Source: Candidatus Accumulibacter appositus | GTDB lineage: Bacteria; Pseudomonadota; Gammaproteobacteria; Burkholderiales; Rhodocyclaceae | Reading direction: 5' to 3' | Length of the DNA: 64,000 nt | NCBI GenBank assembly: GCA_000585055.1 | Contig: JEMX01000010.1 | Location: 98,578-162,577, forward strand | Shown here: piece after piece, positions 48,568 through 57,130 of the stretch | Layout: each line of letters opens with the position of its first letter | How positions within the stretch are numbered: position 1 is the stretch's first letter | The notes under the pieces: model-generated | What the model was told of the DNA's origin: nothing | Databases searched by the model: none | The model's input: the letters and a program-made list of their open reading frames with translations, nothing else | Made by a program: the position numbers and the translations under genes

Positions 48568-49125
48568 ATGTTCAGGTCGCCTTACTTTCTTGCCTTCGCC
48601 CTCGGTTTGGGCGCCGCGCTGCCGGCAGTGGCGGTGGAGCCGTGCCCGCCCTTGCTCGATCACAGTTTTGCATCGCTGCAGAAGCGCCAGCCGCAGTCCC
48701 TGTGCCAGTGGCGGGGCAAGGTCTTGCTGGTGGTCAACACCGCGACCTATTGCGGCTTTACCTCGCAGTACGACGGTCTCGAGAAGCTGTACGCGCGGCT
48801 AAAAGCCCGCGGCCTGGTGGTGCTTGGCTTTCCGTCGAATGACTTCGGTGATCAGGAGCCGGGCAGCAGCCAGGAAATCGCGGATTTTTGCCGGCTGACC
48901 TATGGCGTGCAATTCCCGATGTTTGCCAAGACGAGCATCGTCGGCGCCAACGCCAGCGCCTTCCATGCGCAGCTCGCCACCGCGAGCGGCGAAGCCCCGC
49001 GATGGAACTTCCACAAATACCTGATCGATCGCAGCGGCAAGCAGGTGCTGAGCTTTGCTAGCCGCGTGCAGCCGGACGACCCCGCGCTACTCGCCAGGAT
49101 CGATGAGTTTCTTGACCAGCAGTGA
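48568..49125 (+). CDS. Exported glutathione peroxidase-family protein
   Basis: 185 residues from ATG 48568 with SD AGGA. The signal peptide is MFRSPYFLAFALGLGAALPAVA. The peroxidatic cysteine lies in VVNTATYCGFTSQYDGLEKL (usually NVASKCGFT), with FPSNDFGDQEPGS and RWNFHKYLID giving the Gln and Trp/Asn of the catalytic tetrad. It reduces hydroperoxides, probably thioredoxin-like in donor use, in the periplasm. It is the first gene of the light-type operon, and folE2 starts 60 bp later. Confidence 0.88.
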   Translation: MFRSPYFLAFALGLGAALPAVAVEPCPPLLDHSFASLQKRQPQSLCQWRGKVLLVVNTATYCGFTSQYDGLEKLYARLKARGLVVLGFPSNDFGDQEPGSSQEIADFCRLTYGVQFPMFAKTSIVGANASAFHAQLATASGEAPRWNFHKYLIDRSGKQVLSFASRVQPDDPALLARIDEFLDQQ

Positions 49126-49185
49126 CCGCCGCCGAAGTGCTGCTACCCACCGATCACTCACTTTTTCGCCTTTGGAGACTACGCC

Positions 49186-49995
49186 ATGAACGCACCTGAC
49201 CACTTCTTTCTCCCTGACATCCAGGCCAGCACCGATCAGCGGCAGCTGGCGATTCACAAGGTTGGCGTCAGGGGCCTGCGCTACCCGCTGGCATTGCTCG
49301 ACGCGGCCGGCAAGGTGCAGAACACGGTCGCCAGGCTGGCGCTGTCGGTCGCTCTGCCGCCCGAGCTCAAGGGGACGCACATGTCGCGCTTCGTCGAGCT
49401 GCTCGAAGAGAAGCGTGCGCCGCTGAACGTGAATCGCCTGCTGCGCATGCTCGACGAAATGCTGCTCCGGCTGGATGCGCAGAGCGGCGAAATCGAACTT
49501 GCCTTTCCCTACTTCATCAGCAAGGTGGCGCCGGTGTCGGGCGTCGAGAGTCTGCTTGACTACGACCTGCGGATGATCGCCGAGAAGCGCGCCGGGCAGG
49601 GGTGCGAGCTGACACTCGAGATCGTTGCGCCGGTGACCAGCCTCTGCCCGTGTTCCCGGGAGATCAGTGCCTACGGCGCGCACAACCAGCGCTCGCACAT
49701 CACGATCAGCGCTCGCCTGCGTTCGGGGATGTCTCCCGAGGAACTGGTGCGGCTGGCCGAGGAGGAAGCCTCGTGCGAAGTCTTCGGACTGCTCAAGCGA
49801 GTGGACGAGAAATGGGTGACCGAGCGCGCCTACGACAACCCGAAGTTCGTCGAAGACCTGGTCCGCGACATCGCGCTGCGTCTGATGAAAGAGCCACGCA
49901 TCGCGCAATGGACGGTGAAATCGGAGAACTTCGAGTCGATCCACAACCACTCGGCCTATGCCGAGATCTGCGGCGAAAATCCTGAATGCGCCTGA
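49186..49995 (+). CDS. folE2: GTP cyclohydrolase FolE2
   Basis: 269 residues. Type IB features are visible: GTHMSRFVELLEE, VTSLCPCSREISAYGAHNQR with the metal-binding cysteine, and the terminal ENFESIHNHSAYAEI. It makes dihydroneopterin triphosphate, precursor of folates and pterins, including the methenyl-tetrahydrofolate antenna of photolyases. folE genes are part of LitR-type light regulons in other proteobacteria (family knowledge). A 17-bp gap leads to the amine oxidase. Confidence 0.95.
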   Translation: MNAPDHFFLPDIQASTDQRQLAIHKVGVRGLRYPLALLDAAGKVQNTVARLALSVALPPELKGTHMSRFVELLEEKRAPLNVNRLLRMLDEMLLRLDAQSGEIELAFPYFISKVAPVSGVESLLDYDLRMIAEKRAGQGCELTLEIVAPVTSLCPCSREISAYGAHNQRSHITISARLRSGMSPEELVRLAEEEASCEVFGLLKRVDEKWVTERAYDNPKFVEDLVRDIALRLMKEPRIAQWTVKSENFESIHNHSAYAEICGENPECA

Positions 49996-50012
49996 ACGAC
50001 AGGGAGATGACC

Positions 50013-51344
50013 ATGCGTAGTGCACAGCGTATCGCCGTCGTCGGTTCCGGGATTTCGGGTCTGGCCAGTGCCTGGCTGCTGTCCCAGAAACATCAGGTGA
50101 CGCTCTACGAAGCGGGGGACAGCCTGGGCGGGCACACCAACACCGTCGACGTGACGCTGGAGGGTGTCTGCCACCCGGTGGATACCGGGTTCCTGGTCTA
50201 CAACACGCACACCTATCCGAACCTGACGGCGATGTTTGCCCATCTCGGCGTGGCCAGCGTCGAAACCGAAATGTCCTTTGCGGTCAGCCTCGACGAGCCC
50301 CGTCTGGAGTGGGCGGGCAGCAGCCTGGCCACCGTTTTCGGGCAGAAGCGGAATCTGCTGCGACCAGACTTCTGGCGGATGCTGGCCGACATCGTGCGCT
50401 TCAACCGCGAGAGCGTCGCCTGGCTCGAGGGGCACTGCGACGATGGCCTGAGCCTGCGCGAATTCCTGGCTGCAGGTGCTTACTCGCGCTCCTTCGCCGA
50501 GTGGTATCTGCTGCCGATGGCGGCGGCGATCTGGTCCTGTCCGGCCGGGCAGATGCTCGACTATCCACTGGCCAGCTTCGTGCGTTTCTGCCGCAACCAC
50601 GGTCTGCTGCAGGTTTTCGACCGGCCCTTGTGGCGAACGGTCAGCGGCGGCGGGCGGCAATACGTCAATAAGCTTGCCGCCTGTCTCGACGATATCCGCC
50701 TGGCGACGCCCGTGCGCGCCATAGACCGCAGCGCGGCCGGTCTGATCGTGCGCAGCGATGCCGGTGCCGAGCATTACGATCAGGTGGTTCTCGCCTGCCA
50801 CAGCGATCAGGCGCTGGCAGTCCTCGGCGAGGCGGCGACGCCGGCCGAGCGCCGCTTGCTGGGTGCCGTACGCTATGCGCCGAATCGCGCCGTGCTGCAC
50901 ACCGACGCCGCGCTGCTGCCGCGCTCGCCGGCGTTGTGGTCGGCGTGGAACTATCTCTCCAGCGGCCAGGAACTTGACCAGCGCCCGGTGAGCGTTTCCT
51001 ACCTCATCAACCGCCTGCAGCCGCTACCGTTCAAGACACCGCTGATGGTTTCGCTGAACCCGCAGCGTCAGCCGGCGAGCGAGCGGGTGATCGCCGAATT
51101 CGACTACGAGCATCCGATCTTCGACCGCGCGGCGATCGCCGCGCAGCGCGACCTGCCGGCGGTTTCCGGTGCGCACGGGGTGTGGTTCTGCGGCGCCTGG
51201 AACGGCTACGGCTTCCACGAGGACGGTCTCAAGTCGGCCTTGCTGGTGGCCAACGCCATGGGCTGCCGGGCGCCGTGGCAGGGTGTCGATGCGGCTGTTC
51301 GGGTCCGCCCGGCGGCAGCACGGAGCGAGGGACTGGCGGCATGA
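50013..51344 (+). CDS. FAD-dependent amine oxidase-like oxidoreductase
   Basis: 443 residues from ATG 50013, preceded by GGGAG at optimal spacing; ATG 49986 and 50007 are alternatives. The dinucleotide-binding motif is IAVVGSGISGLASAWLL followed by YEAGDSLGGHTNTV. The C-terminal FAD motif is GVWFCGAWNGYGFHEDG. This family is regularly linked to cyclopropane-fatty-acid synthases and to singlet-oxygen or light responses, where it is thought to act on lipid acyl chains. The DUF1365 gene overlaps its stop by 4 nt. Confidence 0.9.
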   Translation: MRSAQRIAVVGSGISGLASAWLLSQKHQVTLYEAGDSLGGHTNTVDVTLEGVCHPVDTGFLVYNTHTYPNLTAMFAHLGVASVETEMSFAVSLDEPRLEWAGSSLATVFGQKRNLLRPDFWRMLADIVRFNRESVAWLEGHCDDGLSLREFLAAGAYSRSFAEWYLLPMAAAIWSCPAGQMLDYPLASFVRFCRNHGLLQVFDRPLWRTVSGGGRQYVNKLAACLDDIRLATPVRAIDRSAAGLIVRSDAGAEHYDQVVLACHSDQALAVLGEAATPAERRLLGAVRYAPNRAVLHTDAALLPRSPALWSAWNYLSSGQELDQRPVSVSYLINRLQPLPFKTPLMVSLNPQRQPASERVIAEFDYEHPIFDRAAIAAQRDLPAVSGAHGVWFCGAWNGYGFHEDGLKSALLVANAMGCRAPWQGVDAAVRVRPAAARSEGLAA

Positions 51345-52123
51345 ACGCGGCACCGGCTCGGCTCTTCTTCGGGCAGGTGATGCACCGGCGAGTACGGCCG
51401 GCGGCCAACCGCTTCGTCTATTCCATCTATTTCTGTCTGCTGCCGCTGGCGCGCATCGAGCAATCGAGCAGTGCCCTGTTCGCGGTCAATCGCTGGAATC
51501 TCTTCAGCTTCCATTTCGCCGACCACGGTGCACGCGACGGCTCGCATCCGCTGCCCTGGGTGCGCCAGCTGCTGCAGCGCGAAGGAATCAAGGCCGACGG
51601 CGAGGTCTGGCTGCAGTGTTTTCCGCGTGTCCTTGGCTTTGTCTTCAATCCGATCAGTTTGTGGTTCTGTCACGACCGTGCCGGTGAGCTATTGGCCGTG
51701 CTTGCCGAAGTCAACAACACCTTCGGTGAGCGCCACAACTACCTGCTCGCGCACGCCGATGGCCGACCGATCCGCGACGGCGAGACCCTGGAGCGACGCA
51801 AGGTGTTCCACGTCTCACCGTTCATGGACGTCGCTGGCTACTACCGCTTCCGCTTTCACTGGCGGTGCGGGCGCGACGCCGGCCCGGCATGGCGGCTGGC
51901 GCGCATCGATCATGGTGACGCAGCCGGCGACCTGTTGCACACCTCGATTTCCGGCAAGGCCGAAGCGCTGGCCAGCGGCCCGCTGCTGAAAGCCTTTATT
52001 CGCTTTCCGCTGATGACTCTTGCTGTCGTCCTGCGCATTCACTGGCAGGCGCTCAAATTGTGGCTCAAGCGCGTTCCCTTTTTCAGCAAACCCGAAGCTC
52101 CACTCGAGGAAACCACCCGATGA
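51341..52123 (+). CDS. DUF1365-family protein
   Basis: 260 residues from ATG 51341, overlapping the previous gene (ATGA). The family core is clear: FFGQVMHRRVRPAANRFVYS, VLGFVFNPISLWFCHD and VAEVNNTFGERHNYLL, then HVSPFMDVAGYYRF. DUF1365 proteins nearly always sit between the amine oxidase and Cfa genes, so they probably serve the same lipid-modifying path; the activity is unknown. The next gene, cfa, again overlaps by 4 nt. Confidence 0.9.
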   Translation: MNAAPARLFFGQVMHRRVRPAANRFVYSIYFCLLPLARIEQSSSALFAVNRWNLFSFHFADHGARDGSHPLPWVRQLLQREGIKADGEVWLQCFPRVLGFVFNPISLWFCHDRAGELLAVLAEVNNTFGERHNYLLAHADGRPIRDGETLERRKVFHVSPFMDVAGYYRFRFHWRCGRDAGPAWRLARIDHGDAAGDLLHTSISGKAEALASGPLLKAFIRFPLMTLAVVLRIHWQALKLWLKRVPFFSKPEAPLEETTR

Positions 52124-53358
52124 ATACCATGGAAAATACCCTCAGCCTTCCCGCGGCCTCCGGCCGCAAGCCAATGCCGCGCAGCGCCAGGGCTGTGCTG
52201 GCCCTGCTCGAAGGGATAGCGCGCGGCCGCCTGGAAGTTCGCTTGCCCGACGGCGGCAGGCCGTGTTTTGGTCAGGCCGCCTCCGGCCACCCAGCCGCCG
52301 TTCTCGAGGTCGCCGAATGGTCTCTCTTCGATCAGGTGCTGGAACGTGGCGACGTCGGCTTCGCCGAGGCATGGATCGACGGTGACTGGCACAGCCCCGA
52401 TCTCACCGCGCTGCTGACCCTGCTGGCCGAAAATCGCCAGGCGCTGTCGCGCGCCGTCTATGGCCATTGGTGGGGGCTGCTCAGCGCTCGCGTGCGCCAT
52501 CTGCTGAACGCCAACACGCGCACCGGCGCGCGCCGCAACATCATGGCGCACTACGATCTGGGCAATGATTTCTATAGCCAGTGGCTGGATCCGACGATGA
52601 GCTACTCGAGCGCGCTCTATTCGACCGATGCACCGCGATCGATGGCCGCTGCGCAGCGCGCCAAGTACCGGCGCATCCTGCAGCGGCTCGACGCCCGCCC
52701 CGGTCAGCGAGTGCTGGAGATTGGTTGCGGCTGGGGCGCTTTCGCGGAAACCGCGGCGCGTGAGGCCGGTCTGCAGGTCGTCGGACTGACGCTGTCGCCG
52801 GCCCAGTACGAGTACGCTCGCCGGCGGATGCTGCTGGCCGGCGTTGGCCAGCAGGTGCAGATCGAGTTGCGTGACTATCGCGATCTGGTCGGTGAGCATT
52901 TCGACCATATCGTTTCGATCGAGATGTTCGAAGCGGTCGGCGAACGCTGGTGGCCGACCTACTTCAAGGCCCTGCAGCAGCTGCTGGCGCCGGGCGGGCG
53001 GGCGGTGGTGCAAAGCATCACCATCGCCGACGAGTTGTTCGCGCGTTATCGTCGCGGTACCGACTTCATTCAGCAGCACGTCTTTCCCGGTGGCATGCTG
53101 CCCAGCCCGTCGGTGTTCGGCCAGCAGGCCGCGCGGGCCGGCCTGGCGGTCGCCGACACTTTCGCTTTCGGGCGCGACTATTCGCGCACGCTCGCCGAAT
53201 GGTCGGCGAACTTCGAGCAGCACTGGCCGGCAATCGAGGCACAGGGTTTCGACGAACGCTTCCGTCGTCTGTGGCGTTTTTATCTGGCCTATTGCCAGGC
53301 CGGCTTCAACAGCGGCGCGACCGATGTCATGCAGTTCGAGTTGGCACACGCGCGATGA
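52120..53358 (+). CDS. cfa: Cyclopropane-fatty-acyl-phospholipid synthase-like methyltransferase
   Basis: 412 residues from ATG 52120 (ATGA overlap). Family hallmarks are NIMAHYDLGNDFYSQWLDPTMSYSSALY, the SAM motif VLEIGCGWGAFAE, EMFEAVGERWW, and the C-terminal LWRFYLAYCQAGF. It transfers a methylene or methyl group from SAM to unsaturated acyl chains in membrane phospholipids. With the flavin oxidase and DUF1365 it might make more oxidised products such as methylated or furan fatty acids; this is inferred from gene sets in other bacteria. Confidence 0.93.
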   Translation: MNTMENTLSLPAASGRKPMPRSARAVLALLEGIARGRLEVRLPDGGRPCFGQAASGHPAAVLEVAEWSLFDQVLERGDVGFAEAWIDGDWHSPDLTALLTLLAENRQALSRAVYGHWWGLLSARVRHLLNANTRTGARRNIMAHYDLGNDFYSQWLDPTMSYSSALYSTDAPRSMAAAQRAKYRRILQRLDARPGQRVLEIGCGWGAFAETAAREAGLQVVGLTLSPAQYEYARRRMLLAGVGQQVQIELRDYRDLVGEHFDHIVSIEMFEAVGERWWPTYFKALQQLLAPGGRAVVQSITIADELFARYRRGTDFIQQHVFPGGMLPSPSVFGQQAARAGLAVADTFAFGRDYSRTLAEWSANFEQHWPAIEAQGFDERFRRLWRFYLAYCQAGFNSGATDVMQFELAHAR

Positions 53359-53882
53359 AAAATCAGCTGATTGCTGCTGTCCTGTTGGTCAGCAGTGCTC
53401 TTGCCCAGGCCGTTCCCGACGCACTGCGCCAGGGCGGGGCCGACTGGACCCGCTGGGGCAGTGGCGAGATGAGCTGGTTCGGCTTCTCGCTCTACCGCGC
53501 CACCCTGTGGGTCGCGGCACGGCCGGGCGCCGATCTTACGGCGGATGTGCCGACTGCCCTGCAGCTCGACTACCAGCGCGACATTCCGCGCGACCGTCTG
53601 GTGCAGGCCAGCCTCGACGAGATGCGGCGACTCGGCGCCAGCGACACGCAGTTGCTGCGCTGGGAAGGCGACTTGAGCCGCATTTTCCCCGACGTCAAGG
53701 AGGGCGAGAGCATCGTCGGCGTTCACTACCCCGGGCGGGGAGCGTCCTTCTTTCACCGTGGCCAAGCCAGCGGAGAAATTGCCGACGCCGAGTTCGCGCG
53801 CCTGTTCTTCGCCATCTGGCTCGACCCGCGCAGCAGCCGGCCGGGGCTGCGCGCCGCGCTCCTCGAGCGCCCCGCACTGTGA
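53355..53882 (+). CDS. Chalcone isomerase-like exported protein
   Basis: 175 residues from ATG 53355 (ATGA overlap with cfa). The signal peptide is MKNQLIAAVLLVSSALAQA. The rest matches the bacterial chalcone-isomerase-like domain: SWFGFSLYRATLWVAA, LQLDYQRDIPRDRLVQAS and GVHYPGRGASFFHRGQ, ending AIWLDPRSSRPGLRAALL. Bacterial members bind fatty acids or have no known substrate. Its position in the lipid-modification operon suggests a fatty-acyl-binding role in the periplasm. Confidence 0.85.
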   Translation: MKNQLIAAVLLVSSALAQAVPDALRQGGADWTRWGSGEMSWFGFSLYRATLWVAARPGADLTADVPTALQLDYQRDIPRDRLVQASLDEMRRLGASDTQLLRWEGDLSRIFPDVKEGESIVGVHYPGRGASFFHRGQASGEIADAEFARLFFAIWLDPRSSRPGLRAALLERPAL

Positions 53883-53890
53883 GCCTGCAC

Positions 53891-55210
53891 ATGAACATGA
53901 ACCCGGCGCAGGCGCAGGCACTGTCCTTGCCGCGCCGGCAGCTGCTCGCCTATGGTGCGCTGGGCCTGCCCCTGGCGATGGCTGCACTGCCGGTGTACGT
54001 GCATGTGCCCCGCCTCTACGCCGAAGCCGCCGGCATGAGCCTGGGCCTGCTCGGCGGGCTGCTGCTGGCGGCGCGGCTGGTCGATGCGGTCATCGATCCT
54101 CTGCTCGGCGGCTGGAGTGACCGTGCGGCCAATCGCCAGCGCTTGATCCTGCTCGCCCTGCCGTGCCTGGCGCTGGGCATGCTGGCCTTGCTGCACCCGC
54201 CCGCCAGTTCCGCGCCGCTGTGGCTGTTCGGCTCGATGCTGCTCACCTACTTCGGTTTCTCGCTGGCCAGCGTCGCCTATCAGGCCTGGGGAGCGGAACT
54301 CGGCCGCGATGCCGGCGAGCGCACGCGACTGACCGCCAGTCGCGAAGGTTTCGGCCTGCTCGGCGTCGTCCTCGCCGCGGCGCTCCCCGGTTTGCTCTCG
54401 AGCGACCTGGCCCAGGGCCTGTCCGGCCTGGCACAGCTTTTTCCGCTGCTGCTGCTGTTACTGGCGGTATGGACGCTGTCGGGCTCGCCGCAAGCGCTGG
54501 CACGAACGCCGGCCAGCGGCAAGCTGCTCGGCGAGCTGCGCGCGGTCCTGCAAGACCGGCGCTTTCGCCGTCTGCTGGCGGTGTTCGTGGTCAACGGCAT
54601 CGCCGCCGCCTTGCCGGCGACGCTGGTCCTGTTCTATGTCGCCGATGTGCTGCAGGCCGAAGCCTGGAGTGGCGCTTTCCTGGCACTGTACTTCGTCAGC
54701 GGCGTTGCTTTCCTGCCCCTGTGGGTGAGCCTCGCGCGCCGTTTCGGCCGTGTGCGCAGCTGGATCGCCTCGATGCTGGTGGCCATTGCCTCCTTCGCCT
54801 GGGCCTGGGGTCTGGGCGCCGGCGATGTCTGGCCTTTCGCCGTCGTCTGCTTGCTTTCCGGTGCGGCACTGGGCGCCGACCTGACCCTGCCCGCGGCCTT
54901 GCTCGCCGATATCTCGGAGTTCCGCGCCGGGACTGGCGATGCGCCGGCGGCTGGAGGGGGCGAGTCGGTCCGCAACGGCAAGCCAGCGCAGGCCGGTGCC
55001 TACTTCGGTTGGTGGAATCTGGTCGCCAAGCTCAACCTGGCGCTCGCCGCCGGCCTGTCCCTGCCGCTGCTCGAATCGGTCGGCTACCGCCCAGGGGTCG
55101 CCGAAACGACCGCCGCTCTCGCCGCCGTCTATTGTCTGCTTCCGCTGCTGTTCAAGACTTGCGCAGCATGGCTGGCGTGGCGCTGGCGCAACACTTTGGA
55201 GGTTTCCTGA
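53891..55210 (+). CDS. MFS/GPH-type transporter
   Basis: 439 residues from ATG 53891; GTG 53879, overlapping the previous stop, is in frame. It has 12 membrane segments with the GPH/melibiose-carrier pattern: AARLVDAVIDPLLGGWSDR, YQAWGAELGRDAGERTRLTASRE and ADLTLPAALLADISEF. GPH symporters carry sugars or other small solutes, but this subgroup always accompanies cfa-type operons, so a lipid-related or detoxification substrate is possible. It overlaps the DUF3833 gene by 1 nt. Confidence 0.88.
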   Translation: MNMNPAQAQALSLPRRQLLAYGALGLPLAMAALPVYVHVPRLYAEAAGMSLGLLGGLLLAARLVDAVIDPLLGGWSDRAANRQRLILLALPCLALGMLALLHPPASSAPLWLFGSMLLTYFGFSLASVAYQAWGAELGRDAGERTRLTASREGFGLLGVVLAAALPGLLSSDLAQGLSGLAQLFPLLLLLLAVWTLSGSPQALARTPASGKLLGELRAVLQDRRFRRLLAVFVVNGIAAALPATLVLFYVADVLQAEAWSGAFLALYFVSGVAFLPLWVSLARRFGRVRSWIASMLVAIASFAWAWGLGAGDVWPFAVVCLLSGAALGADLTLPAALLADISEFRAGTGDAPAAGGGESVRNGKPAQAGAYFGWWNLVAKLNLALAAGLSLPLLESVGYRPGVAETTAALAAVYCLLPLLFKTCAAWLAWRWRNTLEVS

Positions 55211-55752
55211 TGAAAACCCTGTGGCTGGCCTGTCTTGCTTGTGGCGTGCTTGGTCTTGGCGGCTGCTCCGGCGTTCCCGCCGAGCGCTACCGCGCCGAAA
55301 CGCCGGTGCTCGATCTGGCCAAGTACTTCAACGGAACGATCGACGGCTGGGGGATGTTCCAGGGTCGTTCGGGCGAAGTGATCAAGCGCTTCCATGTGCT
55401 GATCGACGCCAGCTGGGAAAAACGCGAAGGCGTCGACGTCGGCACGCTCGATGAGCACTTTTCCTGGTCCGATGGCACGACCTCCCGTCGCGTGTGGACC
55501 ATCACCCGGGTCGGCGCGTCGAACTATGTCGGCCGCGCCGACGATGTCGTCGGTGAGGCGCAGGGCGACGCCGCGGGCAATGCACTGCGCTGGCGCTACG
55601 TCCTGGCGCTGCCGGTCGACGGCCGGGTGTGGAACGTGGACTTGGACGACTGGATGTTCCTGATCGACGACAAGGTGATGCTCAACCGTTCAGAAATGCG
55701 CAAGTTCGGCTTTCGGCTCGGCGAAGTGACGCTCAGCTTCAGCAAGCGCTAA
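55210..55752 (+). CDS. DUF3833-family lipoprotein
   Basis: 180 residues. The lipoprotein signal is MKTLWLACLACGVLGLGGC, with the acylated Cys at residue 19. The mature part matches DUF3833: LDLAKYFNGTIDGWGMFQ, FSWSDGTTSRRVWTITR and DDWMFLIDDKVMLNRSEM. It is a predicted lipocalin-like barrel anchored in the envelope, with unknown ligand. It belongs to the same operon, and the start overlaps the transporter's stop (TGATG). Confidence 0.88.
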   Translation: MKTLWLACLACGVLGLGGCSGVPAERYRAETPVLDLAKYFNGTIDGWGMFQGRSGEVIKRFHVLIDASWEKREGVDVGTLDEHFSWSDGTTSRRVWTITRVGASNYVGRADDVVGEAQGDAAGNALRWRYVLALPVDGRVWNVDLDDWMFLIDDKVMLNRSEMRKFGFRLGEVTLSFSKR

Positions 55753-55756
55753 GACC

Positions 55757-56524
55757 ATGAATCCAAGCATCGAAGATTGGTCCGGAAAACGCGTCTGGCT
55801 GCTCGGTGCGTCGAGCGGCATCGGCGCGGCGCTCGGCAGCCTGCTGCTGGCGCGTGGTGCCCGCGTTGCCTTCTCGGCCCGCAATGCTGCCCGCCTTGCC
55901 GAAGTGGCTGGCGACGCCGAGCAGGCGCTGCTGCTGCCCTGCGACGCGGCCGACCAGGCCAGCCTGCAGGCCGCCTGGGAGAAGCTGCTGGCGGCGTGGG
56001 GAGGGGTGGATGTGGCGCTCTATGTCGCTGGCGATTACCTGCCGATGCGCGCCTGGGAGCTCGATGTGGCACGGGCGCGGCAGATGATCGACATCAACTT
56101 CGTCGGCGCAGTGTCCTTCGCTGCCTGCGTGCTGCCGCAACTGCTGCGCCAGGGCGGCGGCCAGATCGGCTTCGTGGCCAGCGTCGCCGGCTACCGGGGC
56201 CTGCCGAAATCCCTGATCTACGGCCCGACCAAGGCGGCGCTGATCAATTTTGCCGAAGCGCTCTATCTTGATCTGCAGCCAAAAGGGATCGGCGTACGGG
56301 TGATCAACCCCGGCTTCGTGGCCACCCCGCTCACCGCCAAGAACGACTTCGCGATGCCCGCGTTGCTGACGCCCGAGCAGGCAGCGCAGGAGACGATCGA
56401 CGGTTTCGCCGGCAGTGCTTTCGAAATCCACTTTCCGAAGCGCTTCACCCGCGTTGTCAAGCTGCTCGCCCACCTGCCGTACCGGATCTACTTTCCGCTG
56501 CTGCGTCGTTTCGTCGACCGCTGA
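55757..56524 (+). CDS. Short-chain dehydrogenase/reductase
   Basis: 255 residues. The cofactor motif is WLLGASSGIGAALGS (TGxxxGIG-type, with GASSGIG), followed by NFVGAVSF, VASVAGYRG and the active-site Y-G-P-T-K. A classical SDR, probably NADP-linked, with unknown substrate. SDR genes are standard members of cfa/amine-oxidase light or singlet-oxygen operons. It starts 4 bp after the DUF3833 gene. Confidence 0.9.
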   Translation: MNPSIEDWSGKRVWLLGASSGIGAALGSLLLARGARVAFSARNAARLAEVAGDAEQALLLPCDAADQASLQAAWEKLLAAWGGVDVALYVAGDYLPMRAWELDVARARQMIDINFVGAVSFAACVLPQLLRQGGGQIGFVASVAGYRGLPKSLIYGPTKAALINFAEALYLDLQPKGIGVRVINPGFVATPLTAKNDFAMPALLTPEQAAQETIDGFAGSAFEIHFPKRFTRVVKLLAHLPYRIYFPLLRRFVDR

Positions 56525-56535
56525 TGGAGGCTGAC

Positions 56536-56970
56536 ATGAGCACCACCACGAGCATCGATGCACTGAGCACGTTCTACGAAAGCCTGAGCGCCGAGAGTGT
56601 GGCACGCTTCCCGGAGTTCTACGCCGACGACGCCTTCTTCAAGGATCCGTTCAACGAGGTGCGTGGTGTGGCGGCGATCCAGCGCGTTTTCGCGCACCTC
56701 TTCCGGCAGGTCGAAGAACCGCGCTTCGTCGTGCACGAGCGGCTGGTCGCCGACAACGGCGCGATGCTGGTGTGGGCAATGCACTTCCGCCTCGGCAGGC
56801 CAGGGCGGGGCCAGGCACAGGTCATCCATGGCGTCTCGCATCTCAGGTTTGACGCCGCAGGCAAGGTCGTCTGGCATCGCGATTACTGGGACGCCGCCGA
56901 AGAGCTCTACGCGAAGCTGCCGGCAATCGGCTGGCTGATGCGCTTTCTGCAGAGGAAGCTGGCCGCCTGA
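56536..56970 (+). CDS. SnoaL/NTF2-like protein
   Basis: 144 residues from ATG 56536, which has GGAGG at ideal spacing; ATG 56524 overlaps the SDR stop but has no SD. The NTF2 cone fold is recognisable from ALSTFYESLSAESVARFPEF, YADDAFFKDPFNEVRG and VIHGVSHLRFDAAGKVVWHRDYWD. Such domains serve as small hydrolases, isomerases or binding proteins. It is the last gene of the operon; a 160-bp gap follows. Confidence 0.85.
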   Translation: MSTTTSIDALSTFYESLSAESVARFPEFYADDAFFKDPFNEVRGVAAIQRVFAHLFRQVEEPRFVVHERLVADNGAMLVWAMHFRLGRPGRGQAQVIHGVSHLRFDAAGKVVWHRDYWDAAEELYAKLPAIGWLMRFLQRKLAA

Positions 56971-57130
56971 GGAGGTAAATTTCGGGGAGCTGGTCTTGGG
57001 CGGTTGCTGCAGGTGGTAAAGGGCATTCGGGCGTGCGGCCTGGTGCTAGCCTTGCCCGGCGGCGGCGTCTGACGCACAATCTGGCCGCCGCTTGCAGGCG
57101 GCCATTCCCCCAAGCCACCTCGAGGTCGCC

